Shown: positions 35,476 through 43,615 of the stretch, in pieces
Layout of the letters: every line of letters begins with the position of its first letter
How positions within the stretch are numbered: the first letter of the stretch is position 1
Assembly (NCBI RefSeq): GCF_013364155.1
Contig: NZ_CP054916.1
Location: forward strand, 2,231,001-2,295,000
DNA from: Streptomyces sp. NA02950
GTDB taxonomy: Bacteria; Actinomycetota; Actinomycetes; Streptomycetales; Streptomycetaceae
Direction of reading: 5' to 3'
DNA length: 64,000 nt
Program-made: the position numbers and the translations under genes
Notes under the pieces: model-generated
Told to the model about the DNA's origin: nothing
Seen by the model: the letters and a program-made list of their open reading frames with translations, nothing else
Databases searched by the model: none

Positions 35476-35987
35476 CAGCGCTCTCCTTCCGCTGCGGCCT
35501 CCAGGAGGCGGATGAGCCGGATGCGGTTGATCTTTCCCAGCTCGGTGCGGACGATCTCGCGTTCGGTGTCCGCGTCGTTGCCGATCCGCTCGCCCAGAGC
35601 AGCGCGCATCTCCTCACCGGTGCGTCCGGTCGCGCAGATCAGAAAGACGTGGCCGTGGCGCTCCTGGTAGGCCAGATTGAGTTCGAGCAGCTCGGCGCGG
35701 AGTCCGGCGCGGACCCCGCTCTGCTCGCGGGCCGAGGTGGCGTCGCCCGGGGTGGGCCTGCCGATGGGCGGATGTCCGGCCATCGCCTCGGCGAGATCGT
35801 CGGCGGTCAGCGCGGCCATGGCCGCGTCGGAGGCGGCGAGCAGCGCCTCGACGGTGGCGTACGGCCGCCCCGAGGCCACCGCCCCGGCCCAGGCCCGGCC
35901 GGTACACACCTCGTGCAGCAGCCCGGCGGCATCGCGCTCGGCCGCGGAGTTGAACCGGGTCAGGCCCGGCGGTGCGCTGGTAGTCAC
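35475..35987 (-). CDS. uraD: OHCU decarboxylase
   Basis: This 170-residue enzyme decarboxylates 2-oxo-4-hydroxy-4-carboxy-5-ureidoimidazoline to S-allantoin. Typical motifs are EAMAGHPPIG (catalytic His), NLAYQERHGHVFLICATGRT and GEEMRAALGERIGNDADTER. GTG 35987 is the start. It is the first gene of the urate-to-allantoin operon. The predicted -10 hexamer lies only six bases before the GTG, so the mRNA may be leaderless. Confidence 0.94.
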   Translation of the reverse strand: MTTSAPPGLTRFNSAAERDAAGLLHEVCTGRAWAGAVASGRPYATVEALLAASDAAMAALTADDLAEAMAGHPPIGRPTPGDATSAREQSGVRAGLRAELLELNLAYQERHGHVFLICATGRTGEEMRAALGERIGNDADTEREIVRTELGKINRIRLIRLLEAAAEGER

Positions 35988-35993
35988 ATCGGC

Positions 35994-36034
35994 AAGCTAG
36001 GAGCCCCCCGCGGCAAACGTCAACACTTTGTTGA
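35994..36034 (-). promoter_or_regulatory. uraD operon promoter and AllR-like operator
   Basis: On the minus strand TTGACG (36018-36023) and TAGCTT (35994-35999) are spaced 18 bp. The inverted repeat TCAACA-CTT-TGTTGA (36020-36034) overlaps the -35 box, so binding would block RNA polymerase. It is the same 15-bp architecture as upstream of allB. Confidence 0.6.
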
Positions 36035-36283
36035 AAACTTTCGGTGACACCATCGTCCCGGATCTCCTGCCGTCGCGGAGTGGCCCGGGCCCGGCCCCGC
36101 CGACGGCGCCGACCGCCGGGCGTTCGCCTACGCGGTGCGCCACCGACGGCGCCTTCGGCGCGCACCGGGGCGTCCGGTCGGGTCCGGAGGCGATCCCGCA
36201 CCTGTGCGCCGAGGTGGGGCGGCCCGCCGCCTGGACCCCGGCCGCCCTCGCGGCACGCCCCCGCTACCGGACCCTGGTGGGGA

Positions 36284-36667
36284 TCAACCGGATGGCGGCG
36301 GCGCGTCCTTCTCGCGGTTGAGGTAGTTGTAGACGGTGAAGCGGCTGACCCCGAGTGCGCTCGCCACCGTCTCCACACCGTGGCGCACCGAGAAGGCACC
36401 GCGCTGCTCCAGGAGACGGACCACCGACTGCTTGGTCTTGCGGTCCAGGTCGGCGAGCGGGACGCCGTGGCGGCGTTGCAGATCGGCCAGGATGTGGTCG
36501 AGCGAGTCGGACAGATGCGGCAGCCGGACGGCCACCACCTCGCGGCCCTCCCAGGAGAGCACCACATCGTCACCGCGCGCCCGCCCCGGGGCGATCATCT
36601 CCCCGCCCATGGCGTCGACGAGGGGTTTGACCGCCGAGACGAAGGGGTGGTCCTCCGGCGCGCTCAC
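36284..36667 (-). CDS. YheO/DauR-type helix-turn-helix regulator
   Basis: This 127-residue protein has a short N-terminal PAS-like (YheO) part and a C-terminal DauR-type helix-turn-helix. The latter reads LLEQRGAFSVRHGVETVASA, then LGVSRFTVYNYLN. GTG 36667 overlaps the stop of the upstream gene (GTGA). It is shorter than full YheO/DauR regulators of about 210 residues, so the sensor is reduced. It lies between two purine/glyoxylate operons and may regulate one of them. Confidence 0.75.
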   Translation of the reverse strand: MSAPEDHPFVSAVKPLVDAMGGEMIAPGRARGDDVVLSWEGREVVAVRLPHLSDSLDHILADLQRRHGVPLADLDRKTKQSVVRLLEQRGAFSVRHGVETVASALGVSRFTVYNYLNREKDAPPPSG

Positions 36668-36933
36668 GCCCCGCCCTCCCGGCCCGCGCCGGCCTCGCCG
36701 ATCACGTTGACCTGGAGCGAGATCCGGGTGGCGCCCGCCTCCAGGGACGTGCGCAGCAGCTGGTCCACGGCGGTGAGCACGGCGTCGGCCTGCCCCTCGG
36801 CGGTGTTGCCGAACGGACCGACGTCCACGGCGTCCAGCGCGGCGGACTGCACGGTCTCGCGGGCCACCACGGCATGCGGCGGCACCTCGTCGAGGTCGAA
36901 CGGCTCGGTGGTGAACTCAACCCTCAATCTCAC
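36664..36933 (-). CDS. MTH1187/YkoF-like small protein
   Basis: This 89-residue ferredoxin-like protein starts at GTG 36933 (VRLRVEFTTEPFDLDE). It resembles the thiamine-binding/MTH1187 (DUF77) fold: short strands at both ends, GPFGNTAEGQADAVLTAVDQ in the middle and ATRISLQVNVIGE at the C-terminus. It is coupled by GTGA to the HTH gene downstream and divergent from hyi. Ligand unknown; the DUF77 assignment is tentative. Confidence 0.6.
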   Translation of the reverse strand: MRLRVEFTTEPFDLDEVPPHAVVARETVQSAALDAVDVGPFGNTAEGQADAVLTAVDQLLRTSLEAGATRISLQVNVIGEAGAGREGGA

Positions 36934-36977
36934 GCCGCCAAACCTACTGCGCCCGGGGGCGCCTCGGGCAGCCCCTC

Positions 36978-37056
36978 TTGACAGCCCCGCGACCACCATC
37001 CCATGCTTCCGTAATCCAGAAAGCAGCTTCCGCTATACGAAATCTCTGGAACGGAA
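36978..37056 (+). promoter_or_regulatory. hyi-glxR promoter with three CTTCCG repeats
   Basis: TTGACA at 36978-36983 could pair with CATGCT at 37002-37007. CTTCCG begins at 37006 and again at 37027, exactly 21 bp apart, each followed by a GAAA about 8-10 bases later. A third inverted copy (ACGGAAG) ends near 37057. The layout suggests a multi-site operator, different from the allB box. Confidence 0.4.
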
Positions 37057-37070
37057 GGAGCCGAGGGCCC

Positions 37071-37931
37071 ATGGACCGCACGGACCAGCGCTTCAAGCGC
37101 GCCGAACGCCGCGAGCGCTTCGACGTCAATCTCTCGATCCTCTTCACCGAGCTCCCCCTCCTTCAGCGCCCGGCGGCCGCGGCCGCCGCGGGCTTCACCG
37201 CGGTCGAGCTGTGGTGGCCATGGCCCCGGGACCCCACCCCCGGCCGGGCCGAACTCGACGCGCTGCGTGCCGCGCTGGAGAGCGCCGGGACCCGGCTGGT
37301 GGGGCTCAACTTCTACGCGGGCGAACTGCCCGGCCCCGACCGCGGCGCGCTGTCCGTACCCGGCGAGGAGTCCGACCGCTTCCGCGCCAATGTCGAGGTC
37401 GCCGCCGGCTTCGCCGAGTCCGTCGGCTGCACCGCGCTCAACGCGCTGTACGGCAACCGGATCGGCGGGGTGGACCCCGCGGTCCAGGACGCCCTGGCGC
37501 TGGAGAACCTGGCCCTGGCCGCCCGCGCCGCCGACCGGGTGGGCGCGACCCTGCTGGTCGAGGCGCTGGGCGCCGCCGAGTCCCCGCACTACCCGCTGGT
37601 CAGCGCGGCCGCCGCGGTCGAGGTGGTGGAGCGGGTCGACAAAACCACCGGCCTGGACAACGCCGCCTTCCTGATGGACCTGTACCACCTGGCCAGGAAC
37701 GGGGAGGACCTGCCCCGGGTCATCGACACCTACGCGGCCCGCACCGGCCATGTGCAGATCGCCGATGTCCCGGGCCGTGGCGCACCCGGCACCGGCACGC
37801 TCGAACTCCCCGGTCTGCTGGACCGGCTGCGCGAGGCCGGTTACGACGGCTGGATCGGGCTGGAGTACAAGCCGGACGGGCCGAGCGCCGCGTCCTTCGG
37901 CTGGCTGACCGATCACCGGACCCACCGATGA
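37071..37931 (+). CDS. hyi: hydroxypyruvate isomerase (TIM-barrel)
   Basis: This 286-residue TIM-barrel sugar isomerase interconverts hydroxypyruvate and tartronate semialdehyde. Motifs are FDVNLSILFTELPLLQRPAA, FTAVELWWPWP, ALNALYGNR, LLVEALG, AAFLMDLYHLARNGEDLPRV and IGLEYKPDG. ATG 37071 follows AAGGAGCCGAGGG; residues 1-16 form an unusual basic extension before the first strand. It overlaps or abuts the reductase gene downstream. Confidence 0.9.
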   Translation: MDRTDQRFKRAERRERFDVNLSILFTELPLLQRPAAAAAAGFTAVELWWPWPRDPTPGRAELDALRAALESAGTRLVGLNFYAGELPGPDRGALSVPGEESDRFRANVEVAAGFAESVGCTALNALYGNRIGGVDPAVQDALALENLALAARAADRVGATLLVEALGAAESPHYPLVSAAAAVEVVERVDKTTGLDNAAFLMDLYHLARNGEDLPRVIDTYAARTGHVQIADVPGRGAPGTGTLELPGLLDRLREAGYDGWIGLEYKPDGPSAASFGWLTDHRTHR

Positions 37932-37972
37932 CCGACCCGACCACCACCGAGCCCGACGAGAAAGGCCGGACC

Positions 37973-38881
37973 GTGAGCGGCTCCCTTCCCACCATCGCCT
38001 GGATCGGACTCGGCATCATGGGCTCCCCCATGGCCGAGAACCTGATCAAAGCGGGCTACGACGTCACCGGATTCACCCTCGAACAGGAGAAGCTGGACCG
38101 GTTGGCCGCGGCCGGTGGCACCCCCGCCGCCTCCGTCGCCGAGGCCGTCCGGAACGCCGGTGTCGTGATCACCATGGTGCCCGCCTCGCCCCAGGTCGAG
38201 GCGGTCGTGCTCGGCGTGGACGGCGTACTGGCACATGCCCGCCCCGGCAGTCTGCTGATCGACATGTCCTCCATCACCCCGCGGACCTCCCAGGCCGTGG
38301 CGCGGGCCGCCGCCGAGGACGGCAGGGGCGTCCGCGTCCTCGACGCCCCGGTCTCCGGCGGTGAGGCCGGGGCGGTGGAGGCCGCGCTGTCCATCATGGT
38401 CGGCGGGGAGCCGGAGGACTTCGAACGGGCCCGGCCGATCTTCGACGCCCTCGGCAGGACCGTGATCCGGTGCGGCCCGCACGGCGCCGGTCAGACCGTG
38501 AAGGCCGCCAACCAGCTGATCGTGGCGGCCAACCTCCAGGCGTGCGCCGAGGCCGTGGTGTTCCTGGAGAAGTCCGGCGTGGACCTCGAGGCCGCGCTCG
38601 ACGTGCTCGCTGGCGGGCTCGCCGGATCCACCGTCCTCCGGCGCAAGAAGGACAACTTCCTGCGCCGCTCCTTCGCCCCCGGTTTCCGGATCGATCTGCA
38701 CCACAAGGACATGGGCATCGTCACCGCCGCGGCCCGCGACGTCGGCGCCGCGCTGCCGGTGGGCGCCGTGGTGGCCCAGCTCGTGGCCGCACTGCGCGCC
38801 CAGGGCGACGGCGGGCTGGACCACTCCGCCCTGCTGCGCGGTGTCGAACGGCTCTCCGGGGCGGCGGCCACCGGCCGCTGA
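37973..38881 (+). CDS. glxR: 2-hydroxy-3-oxopropionate (tartronate semialdehyde) reductase
   Basis: This enzyme of about 302 residues reduces tartronate semialdehyde to D-glycerate. It has the Rossmann start IAWIGLGIMGSPMAENLIKA, the substrate motif DAPVSGGEAGAVEAALSIMV and the catalytic lysine in GQTVKAANQLIVA. GTG 37973 has a GAAAGG site; the alternative ATG 37928 overlaps the hyi stop (ATGA) and adds 15 residues. The glyoxylate carboligase that normally supplies its substrate is not in the window. Confidence 0.92.
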   Translation: MSGSLPTIAWIGLGIMGSPMAENLIKAGYDVTGFTLEQEKLDRLAAAGGTPAASVAEAVRNAGVVITMVPASPQVEAVVLGVDGVLAHARPGSLLIDMSSITPRTSQAVARAAAEDGRGVRVLDAPVSGGEAGAVEAALSIMVGGEPEDFERARPIFDALGRTVIRCGPHGAGQTVKAANQLIVAANLQACAEAVVFLEKSGVDLEAALDVLAGGLAGSTVLRRKKDNFLRRSFAPGFRIDLHHKDMGIVTAAARDVGAALPVGAVVAQLVAALRAQGDGGLDHSALLRGVERLSGAAATGR

Positions 38882-38967
38882 CCGCCGCCGACGCCCCTCC
38901 CGAACCCCCGGGCGGCGGTGACCGGCAGCTGTCCCAGTCGCGCCCCGCCGGTGCCGCCGCCCGGGCC

Positions 38968-39026
38968 AGGTCCTGCCCGGTGGGTCTTTGAGTCGCGGGC
39001 CCGACGAGATCCGCCGGACAGGGCCT
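38968..39026. mobile_element. short internal-deletion copy of the MITE-like element
   Basis: Imperfect terminal repeats at 38968-38988 (AGGTCCTGCCCGGTGGGTCT) and 39006-39026 (GAGATCCGCCGGACAGGGCC) match the ends of the element at 27266-27430, but only 17 bp lie between them. Confidence 0.6.
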
Positions 39027-39141
39027 AACACGCCTGCCCCGTCACGCGGCAGGAAACTCCCAACTCCTCGCACCGGGCGCCCACTTCCTGGAGCATGGGC
39101 ACGACCGCCGCCCGTCCCCATGGACCTTCCGGAGCCCCGAG

Positions 39142-39828
39142 ATGACAGACAGCGTGCCGGTGCGCTGCCCCGCGTGCCGTCGCGAGCAGTCCTTCACCCC
39201 GCCGACCTTCCCCTGCTCGTGCGGCGCCCCGCTCACCGTCCCGGTACTGCGCGACGGCGCGCCCGAGGAGATCGAGCACCGCACCTGGCAGGACATCTGG
39301 GTGGTGGTCGACTGCCCCTCGTGCGGCCGCCAGGGCCACTGGCCGCAGCCGGAGTTCGGCTGCGGCTGCGGAGTGCTGGTGCGGGTCCCGGTCACACCCC
39401 CGCTGCCCGCCGCGGCCCCGCCGCCCGCCCCGGCGGTGGCGCGCCCGGCCTTCCGGCCGGTGACGATCCGTACCGCCCGGGACGCGGTGACCGCCGCCGC
39501 CCAGTATCTGAAGTGGCTCGGCTTCCGGGATCCCCGGCGGCCGGAGGACCGGGAGGCCGGGGTGGATCTGTACGGCACCGGTCTGGTCGCCCGGGTCGAT
39601 CCCTCCACCCGCCCCGCCGGGCTGCGGGACATCGAATGCCTGTGGCTGCACGGGCTCCAGCGGTCGGCCCTGAGCGTGTTCTTCTCGCTGGCCGGTTACG
39701 CCCGGGAGGCGCGGGCGCGCGGCGACGCCCTGCACATCCCGCTGTTCATCATGGATCTCACCGGCACTCCGCAGCCGGTGAACGACCCGGCGGACGTGCT
39801 GATCCGGACGGGACCGCCGGATGGCTGA
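39142..39828 (+). CDS. zinc-ribbon protein with restriction-endonuclease-like domain
   Basis: This 228-residue protein has two N-terminal zinc ribbons (VRCPACRREQSFTPPTFPCS followed by CG; VDCPSCGRQGHWPQPEFGCG). A Pro/Ala linker and a C-terminal alpha/beta domain of about 115 residues follow. The latter resembles Mrr-type nuclease folds: AAQYLKWLGFRDPRRPEDRE, GVDLYGTGLVARVD, then a helix and IPLFIMDLTG. In nucleases the middle strand carries E/Q-x-K; here it is ARVD, so catalysis is doubtful. It is monocistronic. Confidence 0.65.
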   Translation: MTDSVPVRCPACRREQSFTPPTFPCSCGAPLTVPVLRDGAPEEIEHRTWQDIWVVVDCPSCGRQGHWPQPEFGCGCGVLVRVPVTPPLPAAAPPPAPAVARPAFRPVTIRTARDAVTAAAQYLKWLGFRDPRRPEDREAGVDLYGTGLVARVDPSTRPAGLRDIECLWLHGLQRSALSVFFSLAGYAREARARGDALHIPLFIMDLTGTPQPVNDPADVLIRTGPPDG

Positions 39829-39975
39829 ACTCCCCCGTGCCCCTTGTCCATCATGGACCCGCGGCGAGCCGTTTTTCCTCCTCTCCGCGGATGATCTCCG
39901 GGCGTTTTCCACGCCCTACGGTGGTGGTCGATCCCGCGTCGGATCGGCCGCCCACCCCCCTCCAGGAGCCGCGTC

Positions 39976-40917
39976 ATGTCCTCTTCCGTCCCGTCCGCCG
40001 ACCGCACCGTGCGGCACGGGGACGTCGAGCTGGCCGTCCGTGACCACGGCGGCACCGGCCCCGCGCTGCTGCTGCTCCACGGTGCCGGCCGTACGCTCGC
40101 CGACTGGTCGGGCGTCGCGGCCGGACTGACCGCGGACCACCGCGTCGTCGCCATGGATCTGCGCGCGCACGGCCACTCCTCCGCGGGCTCCGGGCCGTGG
40201 ACCATCCCGGCCGTACTCGGCGACGTCCAAGCCGTGCTGGACGCCTGCGGGATCCCGGACGCGGTGCCCGTGGGTCATTCGCTCGGCGGCATGGTGGCCG
40301 CGCTCCACGCGGAGGCCCATCCGCACACCCCCGCCGCGGTCAACCTCGACGGCTTCGGTCAGGGGCGGCCCGAGAGTTACGTCGGTCTGGAGCGCGAGAC
40401 GGTGCTCGAACGGCTGGCGCGCGCCCATGACGTCAGCCGGGCGGGCGCGGGCCGGGTCTTCCCGCCCGAGGGCCTGGACGCCGTCCGCGGCTACCAGAAG
40501 GCCATGGCGGACCAGCTGGGGTTCGCGCCCGAACTGCTGGAGGAGGGCCTCCGGCGCTCGCTGGCCGAGACCGGCGACGGGCAGCTGGTGCTGCGGCCCG
40601 AGCGGGAGCGTGCCGTGGAGATGCTCGACGCGATGGACGAGCTGGACATGGTCGCGGTCCACCGCCGGACCACCCGTCCGCTGCTGGTGGTGCGCGCCGG
40701 GCGGCTCGCGGACCAGGGTGACCAACTGGCCTGGTACGACGAGCTGATGGCGGCCTACGTCAAGGGACTGGACCGGGAGCTGGCGGCGCTCGCCGCCGAA
40801 CGCCCCTCCCTCACGGTGCGCACGGTCGACGCCACGCACGCGATGCTGCTCGAGCGCCCGCGCACCCTTGCGGAGGAGATCCGCGCCTTCGTGCACCGGC
40901 TGGACTTGCGCTCATGA
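39976..40917 (+). CDS. alpha/beta hydrolase
   Basis: This 313-residue alpha/beta hydrolase has the oxyanion motif LLLHGAGRT, RAHGHS, the nucleophile elbow VGHSLGGMVA (Ser about residue 97) and a late catalytic His in VDATHAMLLERP. A long helical cap lies between residues 125 and 230. There is no signal peptide. ATG 39976 follows CCAGGAGCCGCGTC. The substrate is unknown. Confidence 0.9.
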   Translation: MSSSVPSADRTVRHGDVELAVRDHGGTGPALLLLHGAGRTLADWSGVAAGLTADHRVVAMDLRAHGHSSAGSGPWTIPAVLGDVQAVLDACGIPDAVPVGHSLGGMVAALHAEAHPHTPAAVNLDGFGQGRPESYVGLERETVLERLARAHDVSRAGAGRVFPPEGLDAVRGYQKAMADQLGFAPELLEEGLRRSLAETGDGQLVLRPERERAVEMLDAMDELDMVAVHRRTTRPLLVVRAGRLADQGDQLAWYDELMAAYVKGLDRELAALAAERPSLTVRTVDATHAMLLERPRTLAEEIRAFVHRLDLRS

Positions 40918-41002
40918 CCGGTGAACGCTTCCGTTGAGGCACCGCCCCTCCACCGTTCACCCGCTCACCCGTCCCATCCGCACGACCGGCCGGAGGCGAA
41001 CG

Positions 41003-41821
41003 ATGGCTGCCCCGTGGTACCTCAGATTGTCCGCCGCCCTTGTCACCACTCTGACCCTGCTGCTCACCACCGGCTGCGGGGGCGGCGACAGCCCGCCGCG
41101 GCCCTCCGGGAGCTCCTCCGCGCCCGCCACCACGTCCCCGGGCGGTACCTCGGGCGGTACCCCGGCCCCCACCACGTCCCCGGCCGAAACCCCACCCGGC
41201 ACCTCCCCGGGCCCGGTGGGCGACGGCTCTGCGAGCGGCGGCGGGGGCGGCTCGGAGAGCGTGGAGGGGGACATCGACTCGGCGGTGTCCGTCACCACCG
41301 CCTACTGGGCCGGACACTGGTCCGAGTTCTTCACCGGTTCCTACAGCGCCCCCCGGGTGCGGGGGGTGTACGACGGCTCCGCGCCGGACGTACCGCTGTG
41401 CGGCAACGAACCGCTGCCCGACGACAACGCCGTCTACTGCCCCGCCGGGGACTTCATAGCGTGGGACATGGATCTGATGCGCTGGGGCCACCAGCGGGGC
41501 GACGCCTGGGTGTACCTGGTCATCGCCCACGAGTGGGGCCATGCCGTCCAGAACCGGCTGGACGCGGGCCTGGTCGACCTGGCCCGTGAGCTCCAGGCCG
41601 ACTGTCTGGCCGGGGCGGTGCTCTTCGGCGCCGCCCGTGACCAGACCCTCACCTTCGAGGAGGGCGACACCGAGGAACTGGCCGACGCGCTGACCGCCCT
41701 CGCGGACAAGACGCCCTGGACCAACACCTCCGATCACGGGGACGCGACCCAGCGGGTGTCGGCCTTCAGCCGGGGCGCGCAGTCCGGGGTGAAGGGCTGT
41801 CTGCCGAACGCGGGGCAGTGA
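41003..41821 (+). CDS. zinc metallopeptidase-like lipoprotein
   Basis: This 272-residue lipoprotein has lipobox LTTGC near residue 22, a Ser/Thr/Pro/Gly-rich linker of about 65 residues and a zincin domain. The metal-binding motif is VIAHEWGHAVQNRL (HExxH) and a third ligand Glu is likely in ARELQADCLAGAV. This matches the YpfJ/neutral zinc metallopeptidase group. ATG 41003 follows GGAGGCGAAC. It is anchored outside the membrane; substrate unknown. Confidence 0.88.
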   Translation: MAAPWYLRLSAALVTTLTLLLTTGCGGGDSPPRPSGSSSAPATTSPGGTSGGTPAPTTSPAETPPGTSPGPVGDGSASGGGGGSESVEGDIDSAVSVTTAYWAGHWSEFFTGSYSAPRVRGVYDGSAPDVPLCGNEPLPDDNAVYCPAGDFIAWDMDLMRWGHQRGDAWVYLVIAHEWGHAVQNRLDAGLVDLARELQADCLAGAVLFGAARDQTLTFEEGDTEELADALTALADKTPWTNTSDHGDATQRVSAFSRGAQSGVKGCLPNAGQ

Positions 41822-41852
41822 ACCGCGTCCGGCCGCCCGGCCGGTGCCGCCG

Positions 41853-43562
41853 TCAGCGCGGCGCCGGCTCCGCCGGCTGCCCGGCCAGGTCGGGGTCGGT
41901 ACGGGACTCCGGGAGCGGCGCCAGCTCACGGGCGCCGCTCTCGCGCAGCTCCACCTTGCGGACCTTGCCGCTGACCGTCATCGGGAAGGCGTCCATCAGC
42001 CGCAGATAGCGGGGCACCTTGTAGTGGGCGAGGCGTCCCCGGCAGAAGCGGGCGAGTTCATCGCGGGTGAGGGTCTTGGCGCCGTCCGCCAGGATGACGC
42101 AGGCCATGATCTCCTCGCCGTACTTCTCGTCGGGGACGCCCACCACCTGCACATCGGCGATCTTGGGGTGGGTGTGCAGGAACTCCTCGATCTCCCGCGG
42201 ATAGACGTTCTCCCCACCGCGGATGATCATGTCCTTGATCCGGCCGACGATCTGGACGTAGCCGTCCTCGCCCATCACCGCGAGGTCACCGGTGTGCATC
42301 CAGCGCGCCGGATCGATGGCCTCGGCGGTCAGAGCCGGCTCCTGCCAGTAGCCGAGCATCACCGAATAGCCGCGGGTGCACAGCTCACCGCGGGTGCCGC
42401 GGGGGACGGTCACCCCGGTGGCCGGGTCGACCACCTTGACCTCGACATGGGGCATCACCCGGCCGACGGTGCCGGTGCGGCGCTCCAGGTCGTCGTCGCG
42501 CCGGGTCTGGGTGGACACCGGTGAGGTCTCGGTCATGCCGTAGCAGATGGACACCTCGGCCATGTGCATCTCGGACACCACCCGCCGCATCACCTCCACC
42601 GGGCACGGCGAGCCCGCCATGATCCCGGTGCGCAGCGAGGAGAGGTCGAAGGTGGCGAAGTCGGGCAGGCCCAGCTCGGCGATGAACATCGTGGGCACGC
42701 CGTACAGCGAGGTGCAGCGCTCCCGTTCGACGGCGGAGAGGGTGGCCGCGGGGTCGAAGGCCGGGGCGGGGATGACGATGCAGGCGCCGTGGGTGGTGGC
42801 ACCCAGATTGCCCATGACCATGCCGAAGCAGTGGTAGAAGGGCACCGGCAGACAGATCCGGTCCTGGTGGGTGTAGCCGACCATCTCCCCCACGGAATAG
42901 CCGTTGTTGAGGATGTTGTGGTGGGAGAGGGTGGCGCCCTTGGGGAAGCCGGTGGTGCCGGAGGTGTACTGGATGTTGACCGGGTCGTCGCAGGACAGCC
43001 GCGCCTCCCGCTCGGCCAGTTTCTCCGGCGGCACTTCGGAGCCCGCGCGCACCAGCCCGTCCCAGGTGCGGTCGCCGATGTAGACGACGTCGCGCAGGGC
43101 GGAGCAGTCGGCGCGCACCTGCTCGACCATGCGGCGGTAGTCGCTGGTCTTGTGCTCGATGGAGGAGACCAGCACGGAGATCCCGGCCTGCCGCAGGACG
43201 TACCGCAGTTCATGGACGCGGTAGGCGGGGTTGATATTGACCATGATGGCGCCGATGCGGGCGGTGGCGTACTGCACCAGGACCCATTCGGGACAGTTGA
43301 TGGCCCAGATGCCGACCCGGTCGCCCTTGCCGACGCCCTTGGCCATCAGCCCGAGCGCGACCGCCTCGACCGCGCGGCCGAACTGGGCGTAGGTCCAGCG
43401 GCGGCCGGAAGGGACGTCGACCAGCGCGTCACGGTCGCCGAACCGCTCGACGGTACGGGCCAGATGGGCGCCGATGGTGTCGCCCAGCAGGGGTAGCTCG
43501 CCCGCCCCGCTGGCGTATGACAGGGCGGGTGGGGCCGGTGGGCCGGACGGCAGGGCGGTCAT
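41853..43562 (-). CDS. fatty-acyl-CoA synthetase / AMP-binding protein
   Basis: This 569-residue adenylate-forming ligase activates a carboxylic acid with ATP and CoA. Motifs are [18 protein letters not shown] (A3), [19 protein letters not shown] (A5), [20 protein letters not shown] (A7-A8) and the catalytic lysine in [13 protein letters not shown]. It resembles medium/long-chain acyl-CoA synthetases of the FadD3/YngI type. It lies 53 bp downstream of a second ligase gene on the same strand. Confidence 0.92.
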   Translation of the reverse strand: MTALPSGPPAPPALSYASGAGELPLLGDTIGAHLARTVERFGDRDALVDVPSGRRWTYAQFGRAVEAVALGLMAKGVGKGDRVGIWAINCPEWVLVQYATARIGAIMVNINPAYRVHELRYVLRQAGISVLVSSIEHKTSDYRRMVEQVRADCSALRDVVYIGDRTWDGLVRAGSEVPPEKLAEREARLSCDDPVNIQYTSGTTGFPKGATLSHHNILNNGYSVGEMVGYTHQDRICLPVPFYHCFGMVMGNLGATTHGACIVIPAPAFDPAATLSAVERERCTSLYGVPTMFIAELGLPDFATFDLSSLRTGIMAGSPCPVEVMRRVVSEMHMAEVSICYGMTETSPVSTQTRRDDDLERRTGTVGRVMPHVEVKVVDPATGVTVPRGTRGELCTRGYSVMLGYWQEPALTAEAIDPARWMHTGDLAVMGEDGYVQIVGRIKDMIIRGGENVYPREIEEFLHTHPKIADVQVVGVPDEKYGEEIMACVILADGAKTLTRDELARFCRGRLAHYKVPRYLRLMDAFPMTVSGKVRKVELRESGARELAPLPESRTDPDLAGQPAEPAPR

Positions 43563-43615
43563 GGGGTCTCCTCGTTCGGAAGCGTGGGGGGAGGGGCGGG
43601 GGCGGTCATGAGGGC

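Noticed and set aside
36028..36321. Plus-strand 97-codon frame containing VRSGPEAIPHLCAEVGRPAA.
   Set aside because: It looks partly protein-like but has no ribosome site, overlaps the DauR-type gene end and the uraD operator region, and matches no family I know.
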